A model generated the notes under the pieces. That model did no database searches. It was not told the origin of the DNA and was given only the letters and a program-made list of their open reading frames with translations. 64,000 nucleotides of DNA, from positions 310,001 to 374,000 of the forward strand of contig NZ_BQUV01000002.1 in the NCBI RefSeq assembly GCF_022835695.1. Direction: 5' to 3'. The DNA is from Bradyrhizobium sp. Ce-3. Its GTDB lineage: Bacteria > Pseudomonadota > Alphaproteobacteria > Rhizobiales > Xanthobacteraceae. The position numbers were made by a program, and so were the translations under genes. Positions 17,928-27,653 of the stretch are shown here, in pieces (the stretch's first letter is position 1; the number at the start of each line of letters is the position of its first letter).

Positions 17928-18011
17928 GTAGGATAGGTGGAGCGCAGCGAAACCCATCATCTCTCCTGCGGCCTGCTACTTGACGGGTGTCGCTTCGCTC
18001 CACCCATCCTG
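17928..18011. repeat. Interspersed palindromic element, copy A
   Basis: Two arms of about 28 bases, GGATAGGTGGAGCG and so on at the left and CGCTCCACCCATCC at the right, are inverted around a 25-30 base centre. The element begins 20 bases after the kinase stop and runs into the leader of the dipeptidase gene. Its arms match copy B at 33003-33089 with few differences. Confidence 0.75.
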
Positions 18012-18045
18012 CTTGACTGCATGCATGTCGGAAGAGGAATGCGCG

Positions 18046-19104
18046 GTGCAAGACCCCGGCAAGATCGCAATCTTCGACGGCCACAACGACGCGGCTCAGC
18101 ACCTCGTAGAGTACCGGGAAGACGGGCGGGATTTTCTCGCGCGCTCGGAGGAAGGCCATCTCGATCTGCCGCGTGCCCGGGAAGGCGGCCTGGTTGGCGG
18201 CCTGTTCGCGATGTACGCCAAGGCGGAACATCCGCGCCAGGGCGATTTCGTCCGAACCGCCGATGGCTACGAGGTGCGCCTCGCCGAGCCGCTCGATCCC
18301 GCCTATGCGCGCCGCACGATCGATGCCCAGCTGAGCGGGCTGGAGCGCATGGTGGCTCGCGCCGACGGCGCGATCCGCTGCGCGACGACGGTGGATGAAA
18401 TCGAGGCGGCACGCCGAGACGAGGTTTTTGCGATTGTGCTGCACCTCGAGGGCGCCGAGGCGATCGACGCCGATCTGGATGGGCTGGCGCAGCTTTATTC
18501 CCGCGGCCTGCGTTCGCTCGGCCCGGTGTGGAGCCGGCCCAACATTTTCGGCCACGGCGTGCCGTTCGCCTATCCGCGGTCGCCGGACACCGGCCCCGGC
18601 CTAACGGACGCCGGAAAGGCGCTGGTGAAGGCCTGCAATCAGCTCGGGATCATGCTCGACGCGGCGCACCTCAACGAGCGCGGCTTCTGGGATCTGGTGG
18701 CGATCAGCACGGCACCGATCGTGGCGACCCACGCCTGCGCGCATGCGGTCTGCCCGGCGACCCGCAACCTGACCGACCGGCAACTCGACGCCGTCAAGGC
18801 ATCGGGCGGCGTCGTCGGTTTCAATTTCAGTGTGTCCGAGGTGCGCCCGGACGGGCACCGTGATCCGGAGATCCTGATCGAGACGGTTGCCGGCCACCTC
18901 AGCTACCTGGTCGAGCGGATGGGCGGCGACCATGTTGCGCTGGGCTCCGACTTCGACGGAGCGCTGATGCCGCTTCCGCTGAGAGACGCAAGCCATCTGC
19001 CGAACCTGATCCAGGGGCTGCGCGCGCATGGCTTCGACGAGGTCACGCTGCGCAAGATCGCTTTCGACAATTGGATGCGCGTGTTCCGTCAGACCTGGCG
19101 GTGA
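18046..19104 (+). CDS. Membrane dipeptidase (peptidase M19)
   Basis: 352 residues of the renal dipeptidase family, zinc enzymes that split dipeptides, often with a D-residue at the C-terminus. Metal-binding segments are IFDGHND at the start, LHLEGAEAI, LDAAHLNERGF, APIVATHACAHAV and LGSDFDGA. The GTG at 18046 is chosen because AGAGGA lies upstream; an ATG at 18025 would add seven residues. No transporter or peptide gene is next to it. The cytoplasmic form (no signal peptide) is usual in rhizobia. Confidence 0.9.
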   Translation: MQDPGKIAIFDGHNDAAQHLVEYREDGRDFLARSEEGHLDLPRAREGGLVGGLFAMYAKAEHPRQGDFVRTADGYEVRLAEPLDPAYARRTIDAQLSGLERMVARADGAIRCATTVDEIEAARRDEVFAIVLHLEGAEAIDADLDGLAQLYSRGLRSLGPVWSRPNIFGHGVPFAYPRSPDTGPGLTDAGKALVKACNQLGIMLDAAHLNERGFWDLVAISTAPIVATHACAHAVCPATRNLTDRQLDAVKASGGVVGFNFSVSEVRPDGHRDPEILIETVAGHLSYLVERMGGDHVALGSDFDGALMPLPLRDASHLPNLIQGLRAHGFDEVTLRKIAFDNWMRVFRQTWR

Positions 19105-19194
19105 AAACCGCTGCACTCTTTCCATCGATCGTGATCTATTGTCGGCGCACAACAACGGCGCGGCCGGTTAACGGCCCGATAGAGGGAGCGTGGC

Positions 19195-20262
19195 ATGCAG
19201 GACCGCAAATGGTCGAGACGCGACTGGCTCAAGGTGACGGCGGCAACCGCTGCCGGCATGGTGTTCGCCGAGCCGATCAGGGCGGCGGCGCCGCCGGCGG
19301 AAGCCGTGACGCCGGAACTGATCGCGGCGGCGAAGAAGGAAGGCAAGATCTCGTTCTACAGCGCGCTGGAACTGAACACGGCGGAGCGTCTGGCGCGCGA
19401 TTTCGAGCAGAAATATCCCGGGATCAGCGTCCGTGTCGAGCGCTCAGGCGCCGAACGCATCTTCCAGCGCATCGCACAGGAGCAGGGCAGCGGCATCAAC
19501 GCCGTCGACGTCGCCAACTCGACCGACCCCGCGCATTATCTCGACTGGAAGAAGAACGACTGGCTCGCGGCGTATTTGCCGGAAGAGGTAGCAAAACACT
19601 TTCCCGCCGACCAGATCGACCCTGACGGCACCTCGGCGACATCCTGCGCCTGGTTCGAGGTGATCGGCTACAACACCGAGCAGGTGAAGCGCGAGGAGGC
19701 GCCGCAGAGCTACGCCGATCTGCTCGACCCGAAATGGCGTGGCAAGATCGTCAAGGGTCACCCAAGTTACTCCGGCGCGATCATGACCGCGACCTTCGTC
19801 TTGGCGCGCGATCTCGGCTGGCCCTATCTGGAGAAGCTGTCGCAGCAGCGCGTGATGCAAGTGCAGTCGGCGGCCGATCCGCCGAAGAAGATCCTGCTCG
19901 GCGAGCGCGCGGTGATGGCCGACGGCAACGACTATAACCTCGTGCTGGCCAGGGATCAGGGCAAGCCGGTCGAGGTGGTCTATCCGGCCGAGGGCGCGCC
20001 GCTGATCATCGTGCCGAGCGGCATCTTCAAGAACGCGCCGAACCCGAATGCGGCGCGGCTGTTCCAGAGCTTCTTCTTCAGCGCCGAGACCCAGCAGATG
20101 CTGGCCGACGAGTTCGCGCACCGCTCCTTCCACGCCAGGGTGAAGGAAAAGGCCGGCCACGTGCCGCTCGACAAGCTGAAGATGCTCAAGGCCGATCCGG
20201 CCCAGGTGCAGGCGCAGAGCGAGGACATCAAGGCGAGGTACGCGAAGCTGTTCCGGGTGTGA
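19195..20262 (+). CDS. Periplasmic substrate-binding protein, family 1 (Fe3+/polyamine type), Tat signal
   Basis: 355 residues. A twin-arginine signal (WSRRDWLKVTAATAAG) spans the first 35 residues. The mature protein begins with KEGKISFYSALELNTAERLARDF, like iron(III)-binding FbpA/AfuA proteins and other family 1 binders. The family's metal-binding tyrosine pair cannot be confirmed by eye. There is no permease or ATPase gene nearby, so it is an orphan. GAGGGAG precedes the ATG. Confidence 0.85.
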   Translation: MQDRKWSRRDWLKVTAATAAGMVFAEPIRAAAPPAEAVTPELIAAAKKEGKISFYSALELNTAERLARDFEQKYPGISVRVERSGAERIFQRIAQEQGSGINAVDVANSTDPAHYLDWKKNDWLAAYLPEEVAKHFPADQIDPDGTSATSCAWFEVIGYNTEQVKREEAPQSYADLLDPKWRGKIVKGHPSYSGAIMTATFVLARDLGWPYLEKLSQQRVMQVQSAADPPKKILLGERAVMADGNDYNLVLARDQGKPVEVVYPAEGAPLIIVPSGIFKNAPNPNAARLFQSFFFSAETQQMLADEFAHRSFHARVKEKAGHVPLDKLKMLKADPAQVQAQSEDIKARYAKLFRV

Positions 20263-20271
20263 CGTTAGGGG

Positions 20272-20311
20272 CCGCATCATTGTTCCGCTGGATACCGGGA
20301 CAATGATGCGG
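20272..20311. terminator. Convergent stem-loop between two binding-protein genes
   Basis: 15-bp stem, CCGCATCATTGTTCC (20272-20286) with GGGACAATGATGCGG (20297-20311), one G-T wobble, 10-base loop. It lies between the stops of two convergent genes and probably ends both transcripts; there is no long T-run. Confidence 0.6.
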
Positions 20312-20318
20312 ATTTCGG

Positions 20319-21548
20319 CTAACCGCCGACTTCTGCGCTGAGCATGGGCCCGAACAGCTCCCATCGCTCGCCCGTGAGCCGTCTGAGCTGCATCTGCTTG
20401 ATCGGCGCGAAATCGATCGGACTGGTGTTCATCGTGATTCCGGGCAGCATGTTGCTGGTCCGGAAGCCCTTCAGGTTGGCGGCCTGCTTCATCACGTTGG
20501 CGCGCGTAAGGTCGTCGCCGCACTGCTTCAACACCTGAACCAGTGTCTGGGCGGCGTTGTAGCCGGTCATCACCAGGCTGTCGGCGCGATTGCCGTCGGG
20601 GAAATATTTGGAGAGATATTCGTTGAATGCCTTCATGCCGGGATCGTCCTTCCATTGCGGATCGAGCGGATCCATCAGGTAGGCCACCGAAATGATGCCT
20701 TGTGCGTTCTCGAAGCCCGCGGGCTGGATCACGGCGCCGAGCGAGGAGCCGACCGAGTTGAGGATGTGCAACGGCTTCCAGCCGATTTCGGCGGTTTTCT
20801 TGATGGCCTGCGCCGCGAATTTCGGTGTGGTAATGTTGACGAATACATCGGCATTCATCGACTTCATCTTGACGATGTGCGTGTCGATCGTCGGCTCGGC
20901 CACCTCATAGGCATCCTCGATCACGATCATCGATGCCGCCTTGTCACCGAGGCCGTCCTTCAGGCCTTTGAGATAGTCCTTTCCATAATCGTCGTTCTGG
21001 TAGAGCACGGCGATCCTGCCGCCTGGCTTCTCCTTCAGGATATGCTTGGCATAGATGCGTCCCTCGCTCTGGTAGCTGGGCTGCCAGCCCATGGTCCACG
21101 GAAAGTTCTGCGGATCGTTCCACTTGGTTGCACCGGTCTGGATGAATAGCTGCGGTACCCTCTTCGCGTTCATGTACTTCTGAATCGCACCATTGGAGGC
21201 GGTGCCGAGAGCCGCGAAGATCAGCAAGACCTCGTCGCCTTCGACCAGCTTGCGTGCCTGCTCGACCGTCTTCGGCGGACTGTAGCCGTCATCATAGGAG
21301 ATGAAGGTGATCTTTCGTCCATTGATGCCGCCCTCGGCGTTGATCTTGCGGAAATAGGCCGCCTGGGCGCGGCCATTGGTGCCAAAGGCGGATGCCGGCC
21401 CGCTGTAAGGCATGATGTTGCCGATCTTGATTTCGGTGTCGCTGGCGCCGGTATCGTATTTCTTCTGCGCAAATGTGCTGCCTGCACCGGCAGCGAGAAT
21501 GATGATGGCGGTCGAAAGCGCCGCCATTCGTCGTGCGACGAAAGACAT
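20319..21548 (-). CDS. Branched-chain amino acid-type ABC substrate-binding protein
   Basis: 409 residues from the ATG at 21548, which has GGGAG eight bases upstream. Signal peptide: MSFVARRMAALSTAIIILAAGAGS, cleavage near TFAQ. The mature part has the LivJ/type I periplasmic fold: TEIKIGNIMPYSGPASAFG, ISYDDGYSPPKTVEQARKLV and VLYQNDDYGKDYLKGLKDG. Rhizobia have scores of such binders for amino acids, amides or aromatics; the ligand is unknown. No liv permease genes are adjacent. Confidence 0.9.
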   Translation of the reverse strand: MSFVARRMAALSTAIIILAAGAGSTFAQKKYDTGASDTEIKIGNIMPYSGPASAFGTNGRAQAAYFRKINAEGGINGRKITFISYDDGYSPPKTVEQARKLVEGDEVLLIFAALGTASNGAIQKYMNAKRVPQLFIQTGATKWNDPQNFPWTMGWQPSYQSEGRIYAKHILKEKPGGRIAVLYQNDDYGKDYLKGLKDGLGDKAASMIVIEDAYEVAEPTIDTHIVKMKSMNADVFVNITTPKFAAQAIKKTAEIGWKPLHILNSVGSSLGAVIQPAGFENAQGIISVAYLMDPLDPQWKDDPGMKAFNEYLSKYFPDGNRADSLVMTGYNAAQTLVQVLKQCGDDLTRANVMKQAANLKGFRTSNMLPGITMNTSPIDFAPIKQMQLRRLTGERWELFGPMLSAEVGG

Positions 21549-21730
21549 CTCGTTTCTCCCCATGCAAAATGAATGCGTCTGTCTTATTGGGCCGCTTTCG
21601 GGTCCTTGCCGGAAGTGAACACCCGACTTCATGGGTTGTCGATTCCGAACATCGCGCTTTGCGTCTCGGCGCGCGTCACGTCATTGGGTTCGTCAGTATG
21701 GCTGACCGTAGTCTTGCGGGCGGCTCGCAA

Positions 21731-22708
21731 CTACGCGGCGCGCACCGCGCGCTGCGCACGGTAGGCCTGGGGCGATGTCAGCGTCAGCTTGCGGAAGGCC
21801 TTTCGAAAGCTGCTCTCGTCCTCGTAGCCGGTGGCGCGGGCGATCGCCTTGATCGGTTGCGCCGTGGTCTCCAGCAGCGTGCGGGCGTGCTCGACGCGGC
21901 GGCGCATGATGAAGGCCTGCGGCGGCTCGTGGGTCAGTTCGCGGAAGCGGCGGTTCAGCGTGCGTTCGCTGAGGCCGAGTGCGTGCGCGAGGCCGCGCAC
22001 CGTGATCGGTGCCTTGCTGGGGCGGCGCACCAGCATGTCGGCCTTGATCAGCAGCGGGTCCTGTCCGAGCATGTAGCCGAGTGGCATGAAGATCGCCTGC
22101 GTGCGTTGGGCGGTGTCGATCACCGCATAGTCGGCGCAGACCTTCGCGACCTCGGCGCCTTCGACGAGTTCGATCAGCCGCAGCAAGAGATCGACCCACG
22201 ACATCGGGCCGGCGGCGCAGACCAGCCGATCGGCCTGCGTGAGCACGGCATCGCTGGCGAGGTCGATCCTCGGATGGCGGCGGCGGAGCTCGCTTTGCAG
22301 CCACCAGGTGATGGTGGCGCGGCGGCCGTCGAGCAGGCCGGCATTGGCGAGCAGCAGCACGCCGCTGCAGAAGGCGCCAATCAGGCGGCCGCTGGCATAT
22401 TGCTGGCGCAGCCAGGCGCCGGCGCGGTCATATTGCGGTTGCAGGCGCTCGGCGGTGAGATGATCGACCAGGCTGCCCGGCACGATGATCGCATCGCACG
22501 CCGTCCGCTTGCCGACGGCGCCGTCGACGGCAAGCAGCTTGCCGCCGCCGGCGCGCACCGCCTTGCCGTCGAGCGACAGCGTCTGCCAGCTGAATCGTGC
22601 CTTGCCGCCGCGCAGCTGCATCACGTGGTTGGCGAGGGTGAGGATGTCGGCGATGCCGGCGACAGCCGATTGCATGCAGCCTTCCAGTGCGAGGATCGCA
22701 AGCTTCAT
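21731..22708 (-). CDS. GlxA-family regulator (DJ-1/PfpI plus AraC HTH)
   Basis: 325 residues. The N-terminal DJ-1/PfpI-like domain starts MKLAILALEGCMQSAVAGI and carries IGAFCSGVLLLANAGLLDG around the usual nucleophile-elbow cysteine. The C-terminal AraC-type helix-turn-helix pair is VRGLAHALGLSERTLNRRF and IKAIARATGYEDESSFRKAF. GGAGG lies right before the ATG at 22708, excluding the longer frame. It is divergent from a tautomerase gene, its probable target. The domain is usually a ligand sensor without enzyme activity. Confidence 0.9.
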   Translation of the reverse strand: MKLAILALEGCMQSAVAGIADILTLANHVMQLRGGKARFSWQTLSLDGKAVRAGGGKLLAVDGAVGKRTACDAIIVPGSLVDHLTAERLQPQYDRAGAWLRQQYASGRLIGAFCSGVLLLANAGLLDGRRATITWWLQSELRRRHPRIDLASDAVLTQADRLVCAAGPMSWVDLLLRLIELVEGAEVAKVCADYAVIDTAQRTQAIFMPLGYMLGQDPLLIKADMLVRRPSKAPITVRGLAHALGLSERTLNRRFRELTHEPPQAFIMRRRVEHARTLLETTAQPIKAIARATGYEDESSFRKAFRKLTLTSPQAYRAQRAVRAA

Positions 22709-22860
22709 GGGACCTCCGGAATTTGCCGCCAGTCTACCCGACCGGCGCGATCGGGCGGTGGCAGATATTGCCCGATCTCTGTCCGATCGGCCACTGCCTG
22801 ATTGGGCCGCGCCGGTCCATCTTCGCTGCGTTGTCACAACCCGAGCTATGGAGAGAGACC

Positions 22861-23124
22861 ATGCCTTACGTCACCATTTCCACCGTCCGCGGCATCTTCG
22901 ACGTCGCGCAGAAGCAGGCGATGCTCGAACGCGTCACCGACCTCATGGTCGAGATCGAGGGGCAGGGTAACCCCGACTTCCGCCGCAACGTCTGGATCAA
23001 GATCGAGGAAGGCGAGCCGGCGAGCTGGTCGCTCGGCGGCATGATCCCGACGCCGGAGATGATCGCAGGCAATTTCGGACCGCTCGATGCCGGCGGCCGG
23101 CGGCTCGCGAAGGCGAAGGTGTAA
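22861..23124 (+). CDS. Tautomerase-family protein
   Basis: 87 residues. The mature protein would start with Pro (MPYVTIS), the catalytic base of the 4-oxalocrotonate tautomerase superfamily. VRGIFDVAQKQAMLERVTDLM and RNVWIKIEEGEPASWSLGG follow. It has a GGAGAG site before the ATG. Divergent pairing with the GlxA-type regulator suggests regulated breakdown of a keto or halogenated compound, but no further pathway genes are present. Confidence 0.85.
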   Translation: MPYVTISTVRGIFDVAQKQAMLERVTDLMVEIEGQGNPDFRRNVWIKIEEGEPASWSLGGMIPTPEMIAGNFGPLDAGGRRLAKAKV

Positions 23125-23130
23125 GCGCGC

Positions 23131-23234
23131 AGGGCGGATTAGCCGGAGGCATAATCCGCCGCTATCAGATAGATGGCGGATTACGCCTTGCACCCTTGTT
23201 TGTTGAGCAGCAGCGGGTGCGTCTAATCCGCCCT
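23131..23234. repeat. Nested palindromic element, family C
   Basis: Outer arms AGGGCGGATTAG (23131-23142) and CTAATCCGCCCT (23223-23234) are perfect inverted repeats. An inner pair, TAATCCGCC (about 23152-23160) and GGCGGATTA (23175-23183), uses the same core. It lies directly after the tautomerase stop, before the glnA terminator. It differs from the A/B element family. Confidence 0.7.
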
Positions 23235-23243
23235 ACGAATCCC

Positions 23244-23279
23244 GCAAAAACAAAAGGCGCTTCCATCGGAAGCGCCTTT
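23244..23279 (-). terminator. Intrinsic terminator of glnA
   Basis: Perfect 12-bp stem AAAGGCGCTTCC (23253-23264) with GGAAGCGCCTTT (23268-23279), 3-base loop, followed on the minus strand by TGTTTTTG. It lies 24 bases after the glnA stop. Confidence 0.9.
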
Positions 23280-23303
23280 CGCATTCGTAAGCTGCCGTAA
23301 GAC

Positions 23304-24713
23304 TTACAGCGAGTAGTACATCTCGAACTCGACCGGGTGCGGGGTCATTTCGAAACGCGCGACCTCGGTCATCTTGAGCTCGATATAGGCGTCGATGAAG
23401 TCGTCGTCGAACACGCTGCCGTTCTTGAGGAACGCGCGGTCCTTGTCGAGGCTCTCGAGCGCCTCGCGCAAGCTGCCGCACACGGTCGGGATCTGCTTCA
23501 GCTCTTCCTTCGGCAGATCATAGAGGTCCTTGTCCATCGCCGGACCCGGATCGATCTTGTTCTTGATGCCGTCGAGGCCGGCCATCAGCATCGCGGCGAA
23601 GCCGAGATAGGGGTTGGCCATCGGGTCGGGGAAACGCACCTCGACGCGCTTGGCCTTCGGGTTCGCGGTGTAGGGGATGCGGCAGGACGCCGAGCGGTTG
23701 CGCGCGGAGTAGGCGAGCAGCACCGGGGCCTCATAGCCCGGGACCAGTCGCTTGTAGGAGTTGGTCGACGGGTTGGTGAAGGCGTTGATCGCCTTGGCGT
23801 GCTTGATGATGCCGCCGATGTAGTGCAGGCAGGTCTCCGACAAATCGGCATATTTGTTGCCGGCGAAGGTCGGCTTGCCGTCCTTCCAGATCGACTGGTG
23901 GACGTGCATGCCCGAGCCGTTGTCGCCATAGACCGGCTTCGGCATGAAGGTGGCGGTCTTGCCGTAGATGTGCGCGACCTGGTGGATGCAGTATTTGTAG
24001 ATCTGCATATGGTCGGCCATCAGCGTCAGCGTGTCGAACTTCATGCCGAGCTCGTGCTGGGCCGACGCGACTTCGTGGTGATGCTTCTCGACCTTGACGC
24101 CCATCTTGGCCATCGCGCCGAGCATCTCGGAGCGCATGTCCTGTACCGAGTCCTGCGGCGGCACCGGGAAGTAGCCGGCCTTGGTGCGGATGCGGTGGCC
24201 GAGGTTGCCGCCTTCATACTCGGTCGACGAGTTGATCGGCAGCTCGGAGGAGTCGAGGCGGAAGCCGGTGTTGTAGGGGTCGGCCGAATAGCGCACATCG
24301 TCGAACACGAAGAACTCGGCCTCGGGACCGACGAACACGGTGTCGCCCACGCCCATCGACTTCACCATGGCCTCGGCCTTCTTGGCGATGCCGCGGGGGT
24401 CGCGGTTGTAGGGCTCGCCGGTGGTCGGCTCGAGCACGTCGCAGGTGATGACCATGGTGGTCTCGGCGAAGAACGGGTCGATCGTCGCCGTGACCGGGTC
24501 GGGCATCAGGCACATGTCGGATTCATTGATCGCCTTCCAGCCGGCGATCGACGAACCGTCGAACATCGTTCCCTCGGCGAAGATGTCATCGTCGATCATG
24601 CTGACGTCGAAGGTGACGTGCTGCCACTTGCCGCGCGGATCGGTGAAGCGCAGGTCGACGTATTTGACGTCGTTGTCCTTGATCGATTTCAGGACGTCTT
24701 TGGCGGTCTTCAT
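23304..24713 (-). CDS. glnA: Glutamine synthetase type I
   Basis: Dodecameric enzyme that makes glutamine from glutamate, ammonia and ATP. It has 469 residues, exactly the GSI size. Visible are FDGSSIAGW (51-59), EAEFFVFD (131-138), [10 protein letters not shown] (265-274), and the adenylylation tyrosine Y398 in DKDLYDLP, so GlnE control is expected. It is downstream of glnB on the same strand with 150 bases between, the usual rhizobial glnB-glnA order. A strong terminator follows. Confidence 0.98.
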   Translation of the reverse strand: MKTAKDVLKSIKDNDVKYVDLRFTDPRGKWQHVTFDVSMIDDDIFAEGTMFDGSSIAGWKAINESDMCLMPDPVTATIDPFFAETTMVITCDVLEPTTGEPYNRDPRGIAKKAEAMVKSMGVGDTVFVGPEAEFFVFDDVRYSADPYNTGFRLDSSELPINSSTEYEGGNLGHRIRTKAGYFPVPPQDSVQDMRSEMLGAMAKMGVKVEKHHHEVASAQHELGMKFDTLTLMADHMQIYKYCIHQVAHIYGKTATFMPKPVYGDNGSGMHVHQSIWKDGKPTFAGNKYADLSETCLHYIGGIIKHAKAINAFTNPSTNSYKRLVPGYEAPVLLAYSARNRSASCRIPYTANPKAKRVEVRFPDPMANPYLGFAAMLMAGLDGIKNKIDPGPAMDKDLYDLPKEELKQIPTVCGSLREALESLDKDRAFLKNGSVFDDDFIDAYIELKMTEVARFEMTPHPVEFEMYYSL

Positions 24714-24804
24714 GAATACCCCTTATGATGTGCGGGTCGGTTTCCAGCGGTGAGCGACGTTATTCCCGCTTTTGGCGAGTTCGTGTGACTTCTCAAACGA
24801 AATC

Positions 24805-24827
24805 AGGCTGCCGAAGCAGCCTTTTTT
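24805..24827 (+). terminator. Terminator-like hairpin facing away from glnBA
   Basis: Perfect stem AGGCTGC (24805-24811) with GCAGCCT (24816-24822), CGAA loop, then TTTTT on the plus strand. It lies between glnB and glnA, but its T-run is right only for plus-strand transcripts, opposite to both genes. Confidence 0.65.
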
Positions 24828-24863
24828 CTCTTTTGCCGTCAGAAAATCCGGATAGCACCGCCC

Positions 24864-25556
<693 letters not shown>

Positions 25557-27056
25557 ATGGACGTTCTGACCACCACCGAGATGGAGCGCGCCGACCGGCT
25601 GACCATCGCTGCCGGCACGCCGGGCTTCGCGCTGATGATGAGCGCCGGCCAGGCGGTCGCGGAAGCCGCGATGGACCTGGTCGAGGAGGGGCCGATCGTC
25701 GTGGTCGCCGGCCGCGGCAACAATGGCGGTGACGGCTTCGTCGCCGCCGCCGAGCTCGCCGCGCGCGGCCGCGAGGTCTCGGTGATCCTGCTCTGCGAGC
25801 GCGACAGCCTGCAGGGCGACGCGGCGCTGGCGGCGAAGGGCTGGAAATATCCGGTGCTGCCGTTCAATCCGCAAGCGCTCGGCAAGCCGGCGTTGATCAT
25901 CGACGCGCTGTTCGGCGCCGGGCTCAATCGCCCGGTGAAGGGCGACCCGCTCGAGATGATCGCGGCTGTCAATGCCAACGGTACGCCGGTGCTGGCGGTC
26001 GACCTGCCGAGCGGCATCAACGGCACCACCGGAGCCGTGATGGGGGCTGCCGTGCAGGCGACCGAGACCGTCACCTTCTTCCGCAAGAAGCCGGCGCATC
26101 TGCTGCTGCCTGGCCGGATGTATTGCGGCCGGGTGCGCGTCGCCGACATCGGCATCGCGCCGCAGGTGCTCGACGAGATCAAGCCGCTGACCGCGGAGAA
26201 CGTGCCGCAGGCTTGGCGCTGGTCGTTTCCGGTGCCGCGGATCGACGGCCACAAATACGCGAGGGGCCACGCCGTCGTGGTCTCCGGCGATATCGCCTCG
26301 ACCGGGGCGGCGCGGCTTGCCGCGCGTGCCGCGCTGCGCGCCGGCGCCGGCCTCGTGACGCTGGCTTCGCCGCGCGATGCACTCGCGGTCAACGCGGCGG
26401 CGCTGACCGCGGTGATGGTGCGGGCGGTCGACAATCCGATCCAGTTCGCCGAACTACTCGACGACAAGCGCCTCAACGCCTGCGTGATCGGTCCCGGCGC
26501 CGGCGTCAGCGCGCGCACCCGCGACTTCGTGCATACCGCGCTGTCGGCGCGGCGGCATCTGGTGCTCGACGCCGATGCGCTGACGAGTTTCGCCGGTTCG
26601 CCGGATCGGCTGTTCGAGGCGATCAAGGCGTCCGACGGCCTTGGAGTGGTGCTCACCCCGCATGAGGGCGAGTTCCCGCGGCTGTTCAGCGATATCTCCA
26701 ACAAGCATCCCGGCCGCTCCAAGCTCGAGCGGGTGCGCGCGGCAGCCGAGCGCTCCGGCGCCGTGGTGCTGTTGAAGGGGGCCGACACCGTGATTGCCTC
26801 GCCGGACGGCCGCGCCACCATCGCCGCCAACGCGCCGCCCTGGCTTGCCACCGCCGGCGCCGGCGACGTGCTTGCCGGCATCATCGCGGGCTTTCTGGCG
26901 CAGGGCGTCGCGGCCTTCGAGGCCGCCGGCATCGGCGTGTGGTTGCACGGCGAGGCGGCCGGCGAGGCCGGACCCGGCCTGATCGCCGAGGATCTCACCG
27001 AGGTGCTGCCGGCCGTGTTCCGCCGTCTCTATGACGAGTTCGAAATTGAGTATTAG
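25557..27056 (+). CDS. nnr: Bifunctional NAD(P)HX epimerase / ADP-dependent NAD(P)HX dehydratase
   Basis: Metabolite-repair enzyme that converts hydrated NADH and NADPH back to the active cofactors. It has 499 residues with both domains fused. The N-terminal YjeF epimerase has AGRGNNGGDGFVAAAE (about 53-68) and VDLPSGINGTTG. The C-terminal ribokinase-like dehydratase has LDADALTSFAG, LTPHEGEFPRLF and TAGAGDVLAGIIAGFLAQG. GAGGATT precedes the ATG. In many rhizobia this gene neighbours glnB as here. The next gene overlaps its 3' end by 26 bases. Confidence 0.95.
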   Translation: MDVLTTTEMERADRLTIAAGTPGFALMMSAGQAVAEAAMDLVEEGPIVVVAGRGNNGGDGFVAAAELAARGREVSVILLCERDSLQGDAALAAKGWKYPVLPFNPQALGKPALIIDALFGAGLNRPVKGDPLEMIAAVNANGTPVLAVDLPSGINGTTGAVMGAAVQATETVTFFRKKPAHLLLPGRMYCGRVRVADIGIAPQVLDEIKPLTAENVPQAWRWSFPVPRIDGHKYARGHAVVVSGDIASTGAARLAARAALRAGAGLVTLASPRDALAVNAAALTAVMVRAVDNPIQFAELLDDKRLNACVIGPGAGVSARTRDFVHTALSARRHLVLDADALTSFAGSPDRLFEAIKASDGLGVVLTPHEGEFPRLFSDISNKHPGRSKLERVRAAAERSGAVVLLKGADTVIASPDGRATIAANAPPWLATAGAGDVLAGIIAGFLAQGVAAFEAAGIGVWLHGEAAGEAGPGLIAEDLTEVLPAVFRRLYDEFEIEY

Positions 27057-27495
27057 GCGGCTCGCGCTCGTCGACATGGATGCCGCCGCGCGCGTGCATC
27101 GTGCGGCGTTCGACGAAGCGCTGCCGTGGCTCGCTGGGCTGCACACACCGGATGAAGACCGCTGGTTCTACCGCGAGCGGATGTTTGCGACCTGCACGTT
27201 GTGGGGAGGATTCGAGGGCGAGGCGATGAACGGGGTGATCGCGTTCCACGACGACTGGATCGCGCAGCTCTATGTGCTGCCGGCCGCGCAGGGCCGCGGC
27301 ATCGGCAGCGGGCTGCTCGAGATCGCAAAGCAGGGCGCGGATCGGCTGCAGCTCTGGACTTTCCAGCGCAATGCGCGGGCGCGCCGGTTCTACGAGGCGC
27401 GCGGCTTTGCCGTGGTCGAGGAAACCGACGGCAGCCGCAACGAGGAAAGGGAGCCGGACATGCGCTATCTCTGGAGGCGCAGGGGCGGCGGATGA
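27031..27495 (+). CDS. GNAT-family N-acetyltransferase
   Basis: 154 residues with the GNAT acetyl-CoA motif AQLYVLPAAQGRGIGSGLLEIAKQ (motif A near 78-95) and ARRFYEARGFAVVEETDGS near the C-terminus. The substrate is unknown. The ATG at 27031 overlaps the upstream repair-enzyme gene by 26 bases in another frame, so coupling is likely. There is no strong ribosome-binding site. Confidence 0.85.
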   Translation: MTSSKLSIRRLALVDMDAAARVHRAAFDEALPWLAGLHTPDEDRWFYRERMFATCTLWGGFEGEAMNGVIAFHDDWIAQLYVLPAAQGRGIGSGLLEIAKQGADRLQLWTFQRNARARRFYEARGFAVVEETDGSRNEEREPDMRYLWRRRGGG

Positions 27496-27653
27496 GATAT
27501 TGATCGGATTGGCTGACCCCAGGCGGATCCGGGGAACTCACGGTGCGACGAAAGATGGTCTGGCAACAGGCCATCATTTGAGCACTTAGTGCCTGTACCG
27601 CCGAGCGAAAGTACCCATGAGCCTCGAAGCTGCGTGGTACGGACCGGAGCAAC

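Noticed and set aside
23337-24728. 463-codon plus-strand open frame opposite glnA
   Set aside because: Antisense shadow of glnA with repetitive Val/Gly/Arg/His composition.
24714-24760. Weak sigma-54-like element before glnA
   Set aside because: TGGAAACCGACCCGCA keeps the doublets at the right distance but matches poorly otherwise and lies too close to the start codon to be convincing.
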